Shown here: piece by piece, positions 10,128-17,895 of the stretch
Layout of the letters: every line of letters starts with the position of its first letter
Position numbering within the stretch: position 1 is the first letter of the stretch
Assembly (NCBI GenBank): GCA_905339405.1
Contig: CAJPGC010000003.1
Location: forward strand, 122,915 to 186,914
DNA: 64,000 bases
Origin: an uncultured bacterium
Lineage (GTDB): Bacteria; Desulfobacterota; GWC2-55-46
Direction of reading: 5' to 3'
Position numbers and translations under genes: made by a program
The notes under the pieces: generated by a model
Databases searched by the model: none
What the model saw: only the letters and a program-made list of their open reading frames with translations
What the model was told of the DNA's origin: nothing

Positions 10128-11075
10128 TCATTTTTCTTTCCGTAATGGTAGCCTCTCTCTACCCATCTGTTCAATCAATCCTGCAGCCTTCACTACGCAT
10201 TCAAGGCTTATTGGCGGAACTTCTTCATTTGTTTTTATATACCCGCTGAGGTATTCGTCAGATGGGTTGTCAATACCTAGACGAGTACATACGAGGTAGC
10301 ATACTGACTCGGCTTCAAATTCTTCAATCCCATGAACGAGACCACGTCGGTCAGGCCACCATTTATTATTAGGCGTACCAACGTGACCACAGTATAAATG
10401 AGCAAGCTCGTGCACCATGGTAGCATATTTTGCCTCAGCTGAATGGCTTGAATTCAGCAACAGCTCATACTGTAATTTGACTTGCGCATATTCTACTTTC
10501 GGACGCTGTTTAACTAAAACATCCAGATACTTACCAGGTTGTGCCCGTTTGATCTCACCTGCCCTTTGTGAGCCGCCCTCACATTCTAATACTTTAACAC
10601 CATCACGCTTCGCGTTTTCAGTAGTCAGATTCAATTCCGCGCCAATCCTTCCTCCTCGAACCTCGAATGGACAATCGACACCAGATGGAAGCGGCAATGC
10701 TTTTTCATGAATAGGTTCAGTGTCACTTACATCAAAGACAAACATCACTGGGCCCATTGGTTGCAATATAACCAACGGACGCGCTCCAGTTTTAATACGC
10801 CTGTCATAAACATGAAGCCATTTTTGTGGTGGAGCAACGAACTTTGCACCAGGCAGCTGAATATGAACCAGCATCGCGTTAAAGGGAGCATAAAACCTGA
10901 ACCGGGCGACAAAGTTTATAAGCTCCTGGAAGTCCTTACTAAATTTGTATTGCCTTGTCAGGCTGAAGAGCTCATCTAAAGCCCTGCGCGCCACATCCTG
11001 ATCCCACTCCTCTGCAGGACTTTGACCATTCCAATCTTCGAGTTCAAGCGGAGTCTGATAAAAAATATCGATCAT
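10128..11075 (-). CDS. ArdC-like/ImmA-IrrE-family zinc metalloprotease
   Basis: The 315-residue product has an N-terminal region resembling ArdC-type single-stranded-DNA-binding domains (ARRALDELFSLTRQY, RFRFYAPFNAMLVHIQLPG, residues about 28-75). Its C-terminal half is an ImmA/IrrE-like peptidase with MVHELAHLYCGH (HExxH) near residue 215 and EEFEAESVCYLV supplying the likely third zinc ligand. ImmA-type proteases cleave repressors, and ArdC-like proteins occur in anti-restriction and mobile-element contexts. The ATG overlaps the helicase stop by four bases (ATGA), indicating coupled translation. A broken paralogue lies 2.1 kb further along the operon. Cleavage of the operon's own HTH regulator is a reasonable guess without direct support. 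Confidence 0.88.
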   Translation of the reverse strand: MIDIFYQTPLELEDWNGQSPAEEWDQDVARRALDELFSLTRQYKFSKDFQELINFVARFRFYAPFNAMLVHIQLPGAKFVAPPQKWLHVYDRRIKTGARPLVILQPMGPVMFVFDVSDTEPIHEKALPLPSGVDCPFEVRGGRIGAELNLTTENAKRDGVKVLECEGGSQRAGEIKRAQPGKYLDVLVKQRPKVEYAQVKLQYELLLNSSHSAEAKYATMVHELAHLYCGHVGTPNNKWWPDRRGLVHGIEEFEAESVCYLVCTRLGIDNPSDEYLSGYIKTNEEVPPISLECVVKAAGLIEQMGRERLPLRKEK

Positions 11076-14000
11076 GATGGCGCTCCGGCTTTCTCCAGCA
11101 GCTCCGCGAAATCATAGTTAACGCTCGTCACCCCGAAGTCCGGCTCACGCTGGAATGGTTGACGAATGTAATGGACGCGATGCCTGTCTTCATCTATAAA
11201 CTCTACAATAGCCAGAATAAAATCTTCTGGTTTATTGAGAGAATACAGTATTTCATTGCGCGTAACTGTAATTGTTGAAGCGCCTGAAACACGGCCCTTC
11301 ACTTCAAGAAAACGCAGGCAACCTGCTTGCGAACCGGAAACGCGGCTCTCGATATCGTACCCGAGCTTCTCGGTTTCCCTGTCAATTGGATCGAAACCGA
11401 GCTTGCGTTCAACATCCATAATTATTGCACGGGCACGGGCAGCAGATGCCTGTGTATCAGCAGCGAAAGTAGGTGCAGCTTTGTCTTTACCAGATATTTT
11501 TTCCAACATACCCAGTGGTACTACCACGACCCCGCCAATTACTACCGGAGGTAACGCGGAAATCTGGCCCTCAAGGTCGAGCTGCTCCAGGCGTTTCTGC
11601 AGACGAGCCTGCAGGTCGTCCGCCCTACGCCGCGCTTCCAGCGAGTTCAAGCGGGCGTTTAGCTTGCCAGCCTTTTCCTGAAGTTTCAGCTCCTCGGCCC
11701 TGTGATCCCAATAGGTTATCTCTTTGGTCAAGCGGTCTTTTACTGCGGCGCGCGTCTTTACAATCCACTCAACGCGGCGGCTCCGGATTTCCTGCAAATG
11801 ATCTGGGACCAGATGTGTTATGGCATGGCCTTGCGCTTTCTGCTCAAGCCCTTTACCTATCCATGCGCATTCTGGACGCCCAAGAATTTCCTGCGCTGAG
11901 GGCTCATCACCCTTCAGCGGCCTATAATCGAGGTATGGCGCGTAATTCAGGTGCCTGGCATTGCCGGACTCGTCCAGTTCCACATATAACATCCGACGGG
12001 AAACAGTACGCCGCTCCCCGTTTCGCGTCAGGCTGGCGTCCTGAATGGCGTGTTCCAGATAGAAGAGCACACGGGGAGCATCTCCATGATCTCGCTCATC
12101 CACGAGCACACTACCGCGCCTCAGGAGGTCCCGATGCCGCTCGAGCGTAAGCTCAAGGGTGACATCAAGAAGCGCGTGCCCAGGGCAGACAAATGCCGCC
12201 AGGGGCTGCCCCTGAGGCGAAAAAAGCGTTTTTTCAAAGGCTATCCGTTCGTAGCGTGGTAATACCGGCTCTCCCACACCGATTATCCGGTCGCGGTTAC
12301 GCAACGGCGCAGGCACATGAGTCAACTCGTAGCGGCGTGGCTCGCGCTGCCTGATAGTTCCACCTAATAAGCGGAAAGCTTCGAGGAAAAAAGATTCTAT
12401 GTAGTGAGGTTGCAAACGGCGTGCGTCGGCCCGCTCCATATCCTCGCGCACACGCCTAACACGGCTGGTGTCCATGGTATCATGGGCGAGTGCCCTGTCT
12501 TCGAGCAGGTCCTCCAGCTGTTTGCGATCTATTGCATTTGCAACCGCCTGGGTCAACCTGGCGCGCACTTCCGGCTTTTCACCATAGCGTATGGCCTCAA
12601 TCAGAAGGTCGCGGAGCGGCCGGCCATCAAACTGGAGCTTGCCAAGCACATCAAAGACCTGGCCTCCGAGGGATTTTCGAGCTTCTTCCAGCTTCTCAAG
12701 AAGAGTGCGGTAGACATCGCCCTCACGGGTTTCATCAGCCACGAGGTTCCACAAATGGCAGATCTCAGTCTGCCCAATACGATGAATGCGGCCAAAACGC
12801 TGCTCAATACGGTTAGGATTCCAAGGCAGGTCATAGTTCACCATCAAGTGTCCGCGCTGGAGGTTTATGCCTTCCCCGGCGGCATCTGTGGCTATGAGCA
12901 CTTGTACTTCCGGGTCATGCCTGAAAGCTTCTTGAGCCTTAAGACGCTCCTCCCGGCCCATACCACCATGGATAAGAACAATAGACTCCTTACGCCCCAG
13001 AAGAGTGGTAATACGGCCCTCCAGGTAGCTCAAGGTATCGCGATGTTCTGTAAATATGACGAGCTTCTGCCGAGTGGACGGGGCTGGTCTGGAAATTTCA
13101 CCGGAACCATATGGCGAGGTATCCTCCGCCGCGCTGTTTGCAATTGATGCAGTGGTAAAGATCTCAGAAAGCAGGTTTGCGAGCTCGCGCCATTTACGGT
13201 CTTCCCCGCTGCGCCGCACCGTTATCGCAAGGCTCTCAAGACTCTGGAGGGTTGCAATCTCAGCCTTGAGCTCCTCTATTGTGCGCGCGGCAGTTGCCTG
13301 GTCAAGGACCTGTTCTTCAGTATCCTCGACCTCATTATCGGGCGCCTCATCAAGGTCCTCCACATCTTCCGCATCAAGTAGCGGGCCGCCGATGGCAGCG
13401 GCTACCGCTCCACGATGCAATAATGCCAGCTCACGCTGACGCTTTTCCAGACGCTCGCGGCGGCGACGCAATGATTGATAGATGGCCTCTGGCGAGGAAG
13501 CCAGGCGGCGCTGAAGGATTGTGAGGGCAAAGCCCACGGTGCCTGAGCGCTTATCATTTTGAAGGGCTTCGGCACGATTAAACTCTTCCCGGACATAATC
13601 CGTGACTTCTTTATAGAGTCGGGCCTCAGCATCAGAGAGCTTATAAAGTACAGTATAAGCAACACGTTCAGGGAAAAGCGGTTTACCATCAAACTTAAGC
13701 AGCCGCTCCTTTACCATGCGGCGCATCATGTCGGACACGTCCGCAGCGTGCACGCCATCCCGGAAACGGCCTTCAAAACGGTCGCCATCTAGTAGTGCCA
13801 TGAATAGCTGGAAGTCCTCCTCCTTGCCATTATGAGGAGTGGCTGTCATCAACAGAAAATGGCGGGTGAGGGTCGATAGGAGCTGCCCCAGCTTATAGCG
13901 CTTTGTGTACTTGATCTCTCCGCCAAAAAAGGTCGCGGATAACTTATGGGCCTCGTCACAGACTACGAGATCCCAACGGCAATCGGGAACTGACAACTTT

Positions 14001-14650
14001 GCTTGTACGTCCTCATTGCGCGAGAGCTTGTCAAGACGAGCGATGACCAGATTATTCTCCAGAAACCAATTGCCTGTACGGGCGGCCTCAAGCTTGTCAT
14101 TTGTAAGAATCTCGAAGGGAAGCTGGAAGCGCCTATATAGCTCGTCCTGCCATTGCTCCGCCAGGCTGCCCGGACAAACAATTAAACAGCGCTGCAGGTC
14201 TCCCCGGACGATTAATTCCTTGATGAAAAGGCCAGCCATGATGGTCTTGCCGGCGCCGGGGTCATCCGCCAGTAAAAAACGCAATGGCTGACGGGGCAGC
14301 ATGGATTCATAAACTGCTGTAATCTGATGAGGCAACGGTTCGACGAGAGAGGTATGGACCGCAAGTACTGGGTCAAATAAATGCGCTAGGCGGATACGAT
14401 TAGCCTCAGATACAAGCCGGAACAGGCTGCCATCACCATCAAAACTCCAAGGGCGGCCCTGCTCAACTATTTCAAGCCGAGGTTCATCATGTCTATATAG
14501 CAGCTGGTTGGCCACTCGACCAGCCGGGTCCTTATAAGTCAGTTCTATAGCTTCGGTGCCATACCATTGCGCACTGACGACAGTGACAAGGCAATCCGGA
14601 AGAATGCCACGCACTGCGGCATTGGGCTGGAGATCTTCAAGTTTGAGCAT
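11072..14650 (-). CDS. Snf2-family helicase with C-terminal DUF3883 domain (DrmD-like)
   Basis: This 1192-residue protein carries the full Snf2 set: motif I LADDPGAGKTIMAG (about residue 128), motif II VCDEAHKLSA (about 230), motif III LMTATPHNG, and motifs V/VI ATDAAGEGINLQRG and RIEQRFGRIHRIGQ. A DUF3883 domain, a restriction-nuclease-like fold, occupies roughly the last 110 residues (LGYDIES, RFLEVKGR, ITVTRNE). Motif I with ADDPGAGKT is the form I associate with DrmD-type helicases of DISARM-like defence. It is the first large gene of the leftward operon, 48 bases after the HTH gene. It probably translocates on DNA and may cut or load other effectors; this is inferred from the family. Confidence 0.93.
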   Translation of the reverse strand: MLKLEDLQPNAAVRGILPDCLVTVVSAQWYGTEAIELTYKDPAGRVANQLLYRHDEPRLEIVEQGRPWSFDGDGSLFRLVSEANRIRLAHLFDPVLAVHTSLVEPLPHQITAVYESMLPRQPLRFLLADDPGAGKTIMAGLFIKELIVRGDLQRCLIVCPGSLAEQWQDELYRRFQLPFEILTNDKLEAARTGNWFLENNLVIARLDKLSRNEDVQAKLSVPDCRWDLVVCDEAHKLSATFFGGEIKYTKRYKLGQLLSTLTRHFLLMTATPHNGKEEDFQLFMALLDGDRFEGRFRDGVHAADVSDMMRRMVKERLLKFDGKPLFPERVAYTVLYKLSDAEARLYKEVTDYVREEFNRAEALQNDKRSGTVGFALTILQRRLASSPEAIYQSLRRRRERLEKRQRELALLHRGAVAAAIGGPLLDAEDVEDLDEAPDNEVEDTEEQVLDQATAARTIEELKAEIATLQSLESLAITVRRSGEDRKWRELANLLSEIFTTASIANSAAEDTSPYGSGEISRPAPSTRQKLVIFTEHRDTLSYLEGRITTLLGRKESIVLIHGGMGREERLKAQEAFRHDPEVQVLIATDAAGEGINLQRGHLMVNYDLPWNPNRIEQRFGRIHRIGQTEICHLWNLVADETREGDVYRTLLEKLEEARKSLGGQVFDVLGKLQFDGRPLRDLLIEAIRYGEKPEVRARLTQAVANAIDRKQLEDLLEDRALAHDTMDTSRVRRVREDMERADARRLQPHYIESFFLEAFRLLGGTIRQREPRRYELTHVPAPLRNRDRIIGVGEPVLPRYERIAFEKTLFSPQGQPLAAFVCPGHALLDVTLELTLERHRDLLRRGSVLVDERDHGDAPRVLFYLEHAIQDASLTRNGERRTVSRRMLYVELDESGNARHLNYAPYLDYRPLKGDEPSAQEILGRPECAWIGKGLEQKAQGHAITHLVPDHLQEIRSRRVEWIVKTRAAVKDRLTKEITYWDHRAEELKLQEKAGKLNARLNSLEARRRADDLQARLQKRLEQLDLEGQISALPPVVIGGVVVVPLGMLEKISGKDKAAPTFAADTQASAARARAIIMDVERKLGFDPIDRETEKLGYDIESRVSGSQAGCLRFLEVKGRVSGASTITVTRNEILYSLNKPEDFILAIVEFIDEDRHRVHYIRQPFQREPDFGVTSVNYDFAELLEKAGAPS

Positions 14651-14698
14651 GTGGCTACTCCAAGTTAACGCTGAAGCTATTCACTGTGCTTCCTTTGA

Positions 14699-14941
14699 CT
14701 ACAGTCCTTTTTTAGGCTTTTTACCTTTTATAAACGTCATTAAATCATTGGGTTCGCAGTCGAAATAAATCAAGAGTCTTTCCAGGTCCTTGCGTTTTAT
14801 GTTGTAGCCCTGATTAGTGGCTATTCTTGTAAGGGTGAGCTTCTTAATGCCTGTAGCCTCTTCGATCGTCCGATAGGTAATCTTCCGTCCCTCCACGGCG
14901 CCTTTCCGCTCTATTAAAGCCTTTAGGTTTATAAGTAGCAT
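14699..14941 (-). CDS. Small XRE-type HTH transcriptional regulator
   Basis: An 80-residue protein that is almost entirely a Cro/XRE-like helix-turn-helix (YRTIEEATGIKKLTLTRIAT, then RKDLERLLIYFDCEPNDLM). The ending EPNDLM is typical of this family's fifth helix. It is the promoter-proximal gene of the leftward defence operon. A perfect 14-bp inverted repeat covers the position expected for the -35 element of its promoter, so autorepression of the whole operon is the natural inference. A basic tail (KGKKPKKGL) could add DNA contacts. Small regulators in this position commonly keep costly restriction-type systems in check. Confidence 0.88.
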   Translation of the reverse strand: MLLINLKALIERKGAVEGRKITYRTIEEATGIKKLTLTRIATNQGYNIKRKDLERLLIYFDCEPNDLMTFIKGKKPKKGL

Positions 14942-14982
14942 CGACCACCAGAAAACGAAATTTGGAGCTTGACAGACGCAGA

Positions 14983-15026
14983 ATTATACCTTTATACTAT
15001 ACTATCATAATTTGATAGTATAGTAT
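14983..15026 (-). promoter_or_regulatory. Promoter and palindromic operator of the defence operon
   Basis: On the minus strand a perfect -10 TATAAT lies at 14988-14983, about 42 bases before the HTH start codon. A perfect inverted repeat, ATACTATACTATCA (14994-15007) and its complement (15013-15026) separated by TAATT, covers the -35 region, where no good TTGACA is visible. This is the layout of an operator at which a bound dimer blocks polymerase. The binding protein is most likely the adjacent HTH product. The palindrome also lies 120 bases upstream of the divergent YbjQ-like gene. Confidence 0.75.
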
Positions 15027-15146
15027 CTGCTCAAGGTGCCATATATTTGAAATATGGTATCTATATGTATATGCCAAAAACGGCAAAATTGCAACAAAAA
15101 ATGAAAACCGTGTTTTCCGTATAAATAACGCAGAAGGAGGATAAAT

Positions 15147-15533
15147 ATGGATGTTCTTCTGGTAGCGGCGGTATTTTTCGTCGTTTTAGTTGTTTTCAGT
15201 TTATTTGGAAGAAACAACAAGACGGCAGAGCTTGACGATGAGATTAGAAATCTCCGGGAATGGATAATCGTCGTGACTTCAAACAGCCTGCCGGACAGGG
15301 TGATAAAAGGAGCCCTTGGGAATGTGACAGGTATCTCGGCAACATCTGCATCAACCGACAGAGGTTTCAGGAAGGCTGAAAAAGAAGCTCTCGCTGATAT
15401 TATGCGCCAGGGGATTCAGTTGGGCGCAAACGCCATAGTCGATCTCAAGATGAGCACCGGAAGCTACGAACAGCAGGGCTCCAAGTGGATAGTCGCGAAA
15501 GTCGTCTATTATGGGACAGCAGTGAAGGTATGA
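15147..15533 (+). CDS. Membrane-anchored YbjQ-family protein
   Basis: The 128-residue protein starts with one membrane segment (LLVAAVFFVVLVVFSLF, residues 4-20) and continues with a YbjQ/DUF74-like domain (residues about 40-128). Recognisable parts are VTSNSLPDRVIKGALGNVTG, KEALADIMRQGIQLGANAIV and the closing VYYGTAVKV. YbjQ proteins form pentamers and are annotated as putative heavy-metal-binding proteins, although that role is poorly supported. AGAAGGAGG lies a few bases before the ATG. The gene diverges from the defence operon and ends at a hairpin, so it looks like a single-gene unit. Confidence 0.82.
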   Translation: MDVLLVAAVFFVVLVVFSLFGRNNKTAELDDEIRNLREWIIVVTSNSLPDRVIKGALGNVTGISATSASTDRGFRKAEKEALADIMRQGIQLGANAIVDLKMSTGSYEQQGSKWIVAKVVYYGTAVKV

Positions 15534-15565
15534 TAAGAGTATTTATGGATTCCTTGGCTAAAGAT

Positions 15566-15602
15566 AAAGAGGCTCCACTGAGTGAGAATCATGAGCCTCT
15601 TT
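15566..15602 (+). terminator. Hairpin after the YbjQ-like gene
   Basis: AAAGAGGCTC (15566-15575) and GAGCCTCTTT (15593-15602) form a 10-bp stem with a 17-base loop, 32 bases after the stop codon. The T-run is short and the loop large, so this is a weak terminator candidate. I find no gene or recognisable element between this hairpin and the Fic promoter at 15838; the open frames there are short and resemble nothing I know. Confidence 0.4.
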
Positions 15603-15837
15603 GTAGATGTGTACGTTTCGATTATTTCTTTCAGCTTACTGGAGAGTAAGCCCCGCCAAGACGGCATTTACCGAGCGCGCCGATATAAGCCGTTTTGTTT
15701 TTCTGCTCGACTGAGGGTCTGGCCTTATCTCGATTCACCCATTTCGGTAAAAAGGCGGACGTCGTTGAAGACACTACTGTAATAGCGCCGTAATCTCTTG
15801 GCAAGGTCATAAATATTAATTCCCCTTTACAAAAACC

Positions 15838-15867
15838 TTGACATAAATTTTACATAACTGCTATATT
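15838..15867 (+). promoter_or_regulatory. Sigma-70-type promoter of the Fic gene (leaderless layout)
   Basis: TTGACA at 15838-15843 and TATATT at 15862-15867 are 18 bases apart. The Fic ATG is at 15875, seven bases after the -10, so transcription would start at or next to the A of the ATG. No ribosome binding site fits in between. This points to a leaderless message. Confidence 0.65.
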
Positions 15868-15874
15868 CCCAAAC

Positions 15875-16900
15875 ATGTATAAGCCTCATTTCAACATAAG
15901 CCCGCGGCTCTTAAGCCTGGTTACGCTGGCCGCTGAAATCCGGGCATGGATCAACTCGGCTGTCGTGGATGTCTCGTGGCTGCCTATCCTTCAGCGGGAG
16001 ACTGCGGCGAGGTTAGTCCATTCTTCGACGGCCATTGAGGGAAACCCCCTGACACTTACAGAGGTGGAGGCCATCGCCCGTGGAGAGGAAATCGGGGCAA
16101 AAGCCAAAGACAAGCAGGAGATACTCAACGCCCTTGCGGCCATGAACTGGATATGGAACAGAAAGACTGGTGCACACATCAAGGAATCAGACCTTTTGCA
16201 CCTTCACCGGATTCTCACCAGCAAAATTCTGCCTGACGAACAATCAGGGCATTACAAGACCCGCCAAAACAGGATAATCGACCACAGGGGCATTACCATC
16301 TATACGCCCCCACCGCCGGATAAGGCACGCCCGCTCACGCAGAAACTGCTCGACTGGATAAATTCCAAGGAGTCGGTTGCACTTCATCCTGTTATAGTAG
16401 GCGCCATAGCCCATCACCGCCTTGTCTCAATCCATCCCTTCGCTGACGGAAACGGCCGCATCTCAAGGGCGCTCGCGATATGGCTCCTTTACTCAAGAGG
16501 TTTTGATACCCATCATCTCTTTGCCCTTGATGAGTACTTCGAGCTGGAAAGGCAGCGTTATTACCAGAAGACCCAACAGGCAAGGGACCTTGACGACGAC
16601 CTAAGCTTCTGGCTCGAATATGTCGCAGAGGGGGTCGTTGAGACTTTGAACAAGGTAAAGGAGCGGATACTTTCACTCAAAATAGCGATTGCCGCCCCTC
16701 GAATGTTGCTTACGAAACGTCAGGAGGACATCTTAAGATTCTTAAGGGACAGGGGCCGGGTCAAAGCTCCGGATATGGAAAAAACATTCTCCCTTACAAG
16801 GGCGCGCGTCAGCCAGATCATCAAGCCGTTAATAGATGCGGGCTTAGTCATTCGGGAGGGGCAAACAAGGGCTACGACATACCGGTTGCCGTACGCTTGA
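15875..16900 (+). CDS. Fic-family AMP-transferase with inhibitory helix (class II)
   Basis: The 341-residue protein has the Fic active-site motif HPFADGNGRISRAL at about residue 186, with the catalytic His and the phosphate-binding GNGR loop intact. Near residue 50 it carries STAIEGN, matching the (S/T)xxxE(G/N) inhibitory helix, so it belongs to the class II enzymes that hold their own inhibitor at the N-terminus. The C-terminus is a winged helix (LTRARVSQIIKPLIDAGLV). Fic enzymes usually transfer AMP from ATP to hydroxyl groups of target proteins. Targets of this one are unknown. It lies in the accessory island beside a nuclease-like gene. Confidence 0.92.
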   Translation: MYKPHFNISPRLLSLVTLAAEIRAWINSAVVDVSWLPILQRETAARLVHSSTAIEGNPLTLTEVEAIARGEEIGAKAKDKQEILNALAAMNWIWNRKTGAHIKESDLLHLHRILTSKILPDEQSGHYKTRQNRIIDHRGITIYTPPPPDKARPLTQKLLDWINSKESVALHPVIVGAIAHHRLVSIHPFADGNGRISRALAIWLLYSRGFDTHHLFALDEYFELERQRYYQKTQQARDLDDDLSFWLEYVAEGVVETLNKVKERILSLKIAIAAPRMLLTKRQEDILRFLRDRGRVKAPDMEKTFSLTRARVSQIIKPLIDAGLVIREGQTRATTYRLPYA

Positions 16901-16949
16901 AAAAGAATCCCCACATTTTCGTCTTTGTTGGTATAGGACTGGATTGAAT

Positions 16950-17660
16950 ATGGCAAAAACTTATTCCCTAAAGGACACAACCGAGAGTCTTGAAAAAGCC
17001 TTAGTGGACATCAATTCTTTTTACAATGCCAACTGCCTCACCTGGGGCGGAAAGACAAGCGAAGGATTCTATTATTCAGAAGCAATAGCTGAAAACCTTC
17101 TGAGATTTGGAATTAAGAACAGGCTTTCTCAAATATCCCCAATTCAAAGAAAAAATTACAAGGTAGACCACGATGGAATTACTCAAAGAAGAACCAGCCG
17201 CTATGAGGAAATATGCGCAAAAGAGCTTTATAAGAGAGACCTCCCCGATATCGGTAGGATTATAGATTATCAGGTTCCGCTCAAGGCTTTCCAAGCTGAC
17301 AAAGCCGGGAAGATTGACCTCATATCATATAGAGAAAATCCCAAAAACGACGCCTTGATTATCGAGCTCAAGTTCAAGGGCAATAAAGAAACTCTCTTGA
17401 GGGCCGCCCTAGAAATATCAACGTATTATCATATGCTCTCCCATGAGAATTTCCTCGCCTCTTACGAAGAATTCACGGGGTTTAAACCCCTGGATATTAA
17501 AAAGGCCCTTTTACTCGGCGAGGGTACCCGGTCATACGATGATGCCAGGAACTTAGAAAACCTTCCTAACGTAAGGAGGCTCATGCAGGAGCTTGAGATG
17601 GAGATATATGGACTGCGTCTTGTCGAGGGACATCCTGAAATCGAAAGGATAGCACTCTAA
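16950..17660 (+). CDS. PD-(D/E)XK nuclease-like protein
   Basis: A 236-residue protein starting at the ATG at 16950; a TTG at 16944 is a less likely alternative. Its middle reads GKIDLISY at about residue 119, then ALIIELKFKGN at about 136. That spacing of an Asp strand followed by an ExK strand is the core of PD-(D/E)XK nuclease folds. The surrounding sequence (RTSRYEEICAKELYKRDLPD before, LRAALEISTYYHML after) is mostly helical. I do not recognise a named family. It follows the Fic gene by 49 bases in the same direction, so the two may share a transcript. Confidence 0.75.
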   Translation: MAKTYSLKDTTESLEKALVDINSFYNANCLTWGGKTSEGFYYSEAIAENLLRFGIKNRLSQISPIQRKNYKVDHDGITQRRTSRYEEICAKELYKRDLPDIGRIIDYQVPLKAFQADKAGKIDLISYRENPKNDALIIELKFKGNKETLLRAALEISTYYHMLSHENFLASYEEFTGFKPLDIKKALLLGEGTRSYDDARNLENLPNVRRLMQELEMEIYGLRLVEGHPEIERIAL

Positions 17661-17840
17661 GGCATGGAGCTGATTATTCACAGGGGCTCGAAAGAGATCG
17701 GAGGCTCTTGCGTCGAGCTCAACATCTATATGGACACCTTCAATCGCCGTAGATGACAAAACCGTAGCAATGAACAGGGCTCTACGCTTGGCTGGGTCTT
17801 TCAGGTAGGGATTTGTTTTTATCAGGGGTTTATTTGCCAT
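17553..17840 (-). CDS. Small protein with a Fic-inhibitory-type motif
   Basis: The frame from the ATG at 17840 gives MANKPLIKTNPYLKDPAKRR followed by a segment ending SSTAIEGVHI. The STAIEG core matches the (S/T)xxxE(G/N) motif of Fic inhibitory helices and is nearly identical to the one inside the neighbouring Fic protein. The last 36 codons run antisense to the nuclease-like gene and are probably not conserved; the useful part is the first 60 residues. A TATAAT at 17852-17847 lies only six bases before the ATG, so the message would be leaderless. An upstream in-frame ATG at 17867 includes that promoter element and is less likely. Confidence 0.5.
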   Translation of the reverse strand: MANKPLIKTNPYLKDPAKRRALFIATVLSSTAIEGVHIDVELDARASDLFRAPVNNQLHALECYPFDFRMSLDKTQSIYLHLKLLHEPPYVRKVF

Positions 17841-17895
17841 AGCATGATTATATACTATGTAATTCAATAAATTATTTAATTGGTAGGTTTTTTAT

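Noticed and set aside
1..15026. Canonical DISARM
   Set aside because: No DUF1998 proteins (DrmA, DrmB) and no phospholipase-D nuclease were found. The methylase is of the DUF1156 type, so only a relationship is claimed.
15603..15837. Gene between the YbjQ-like and Fic genes
   Set aside because: Short frames exist on both strands but none has a ribosome binding site or recognisable sequence.
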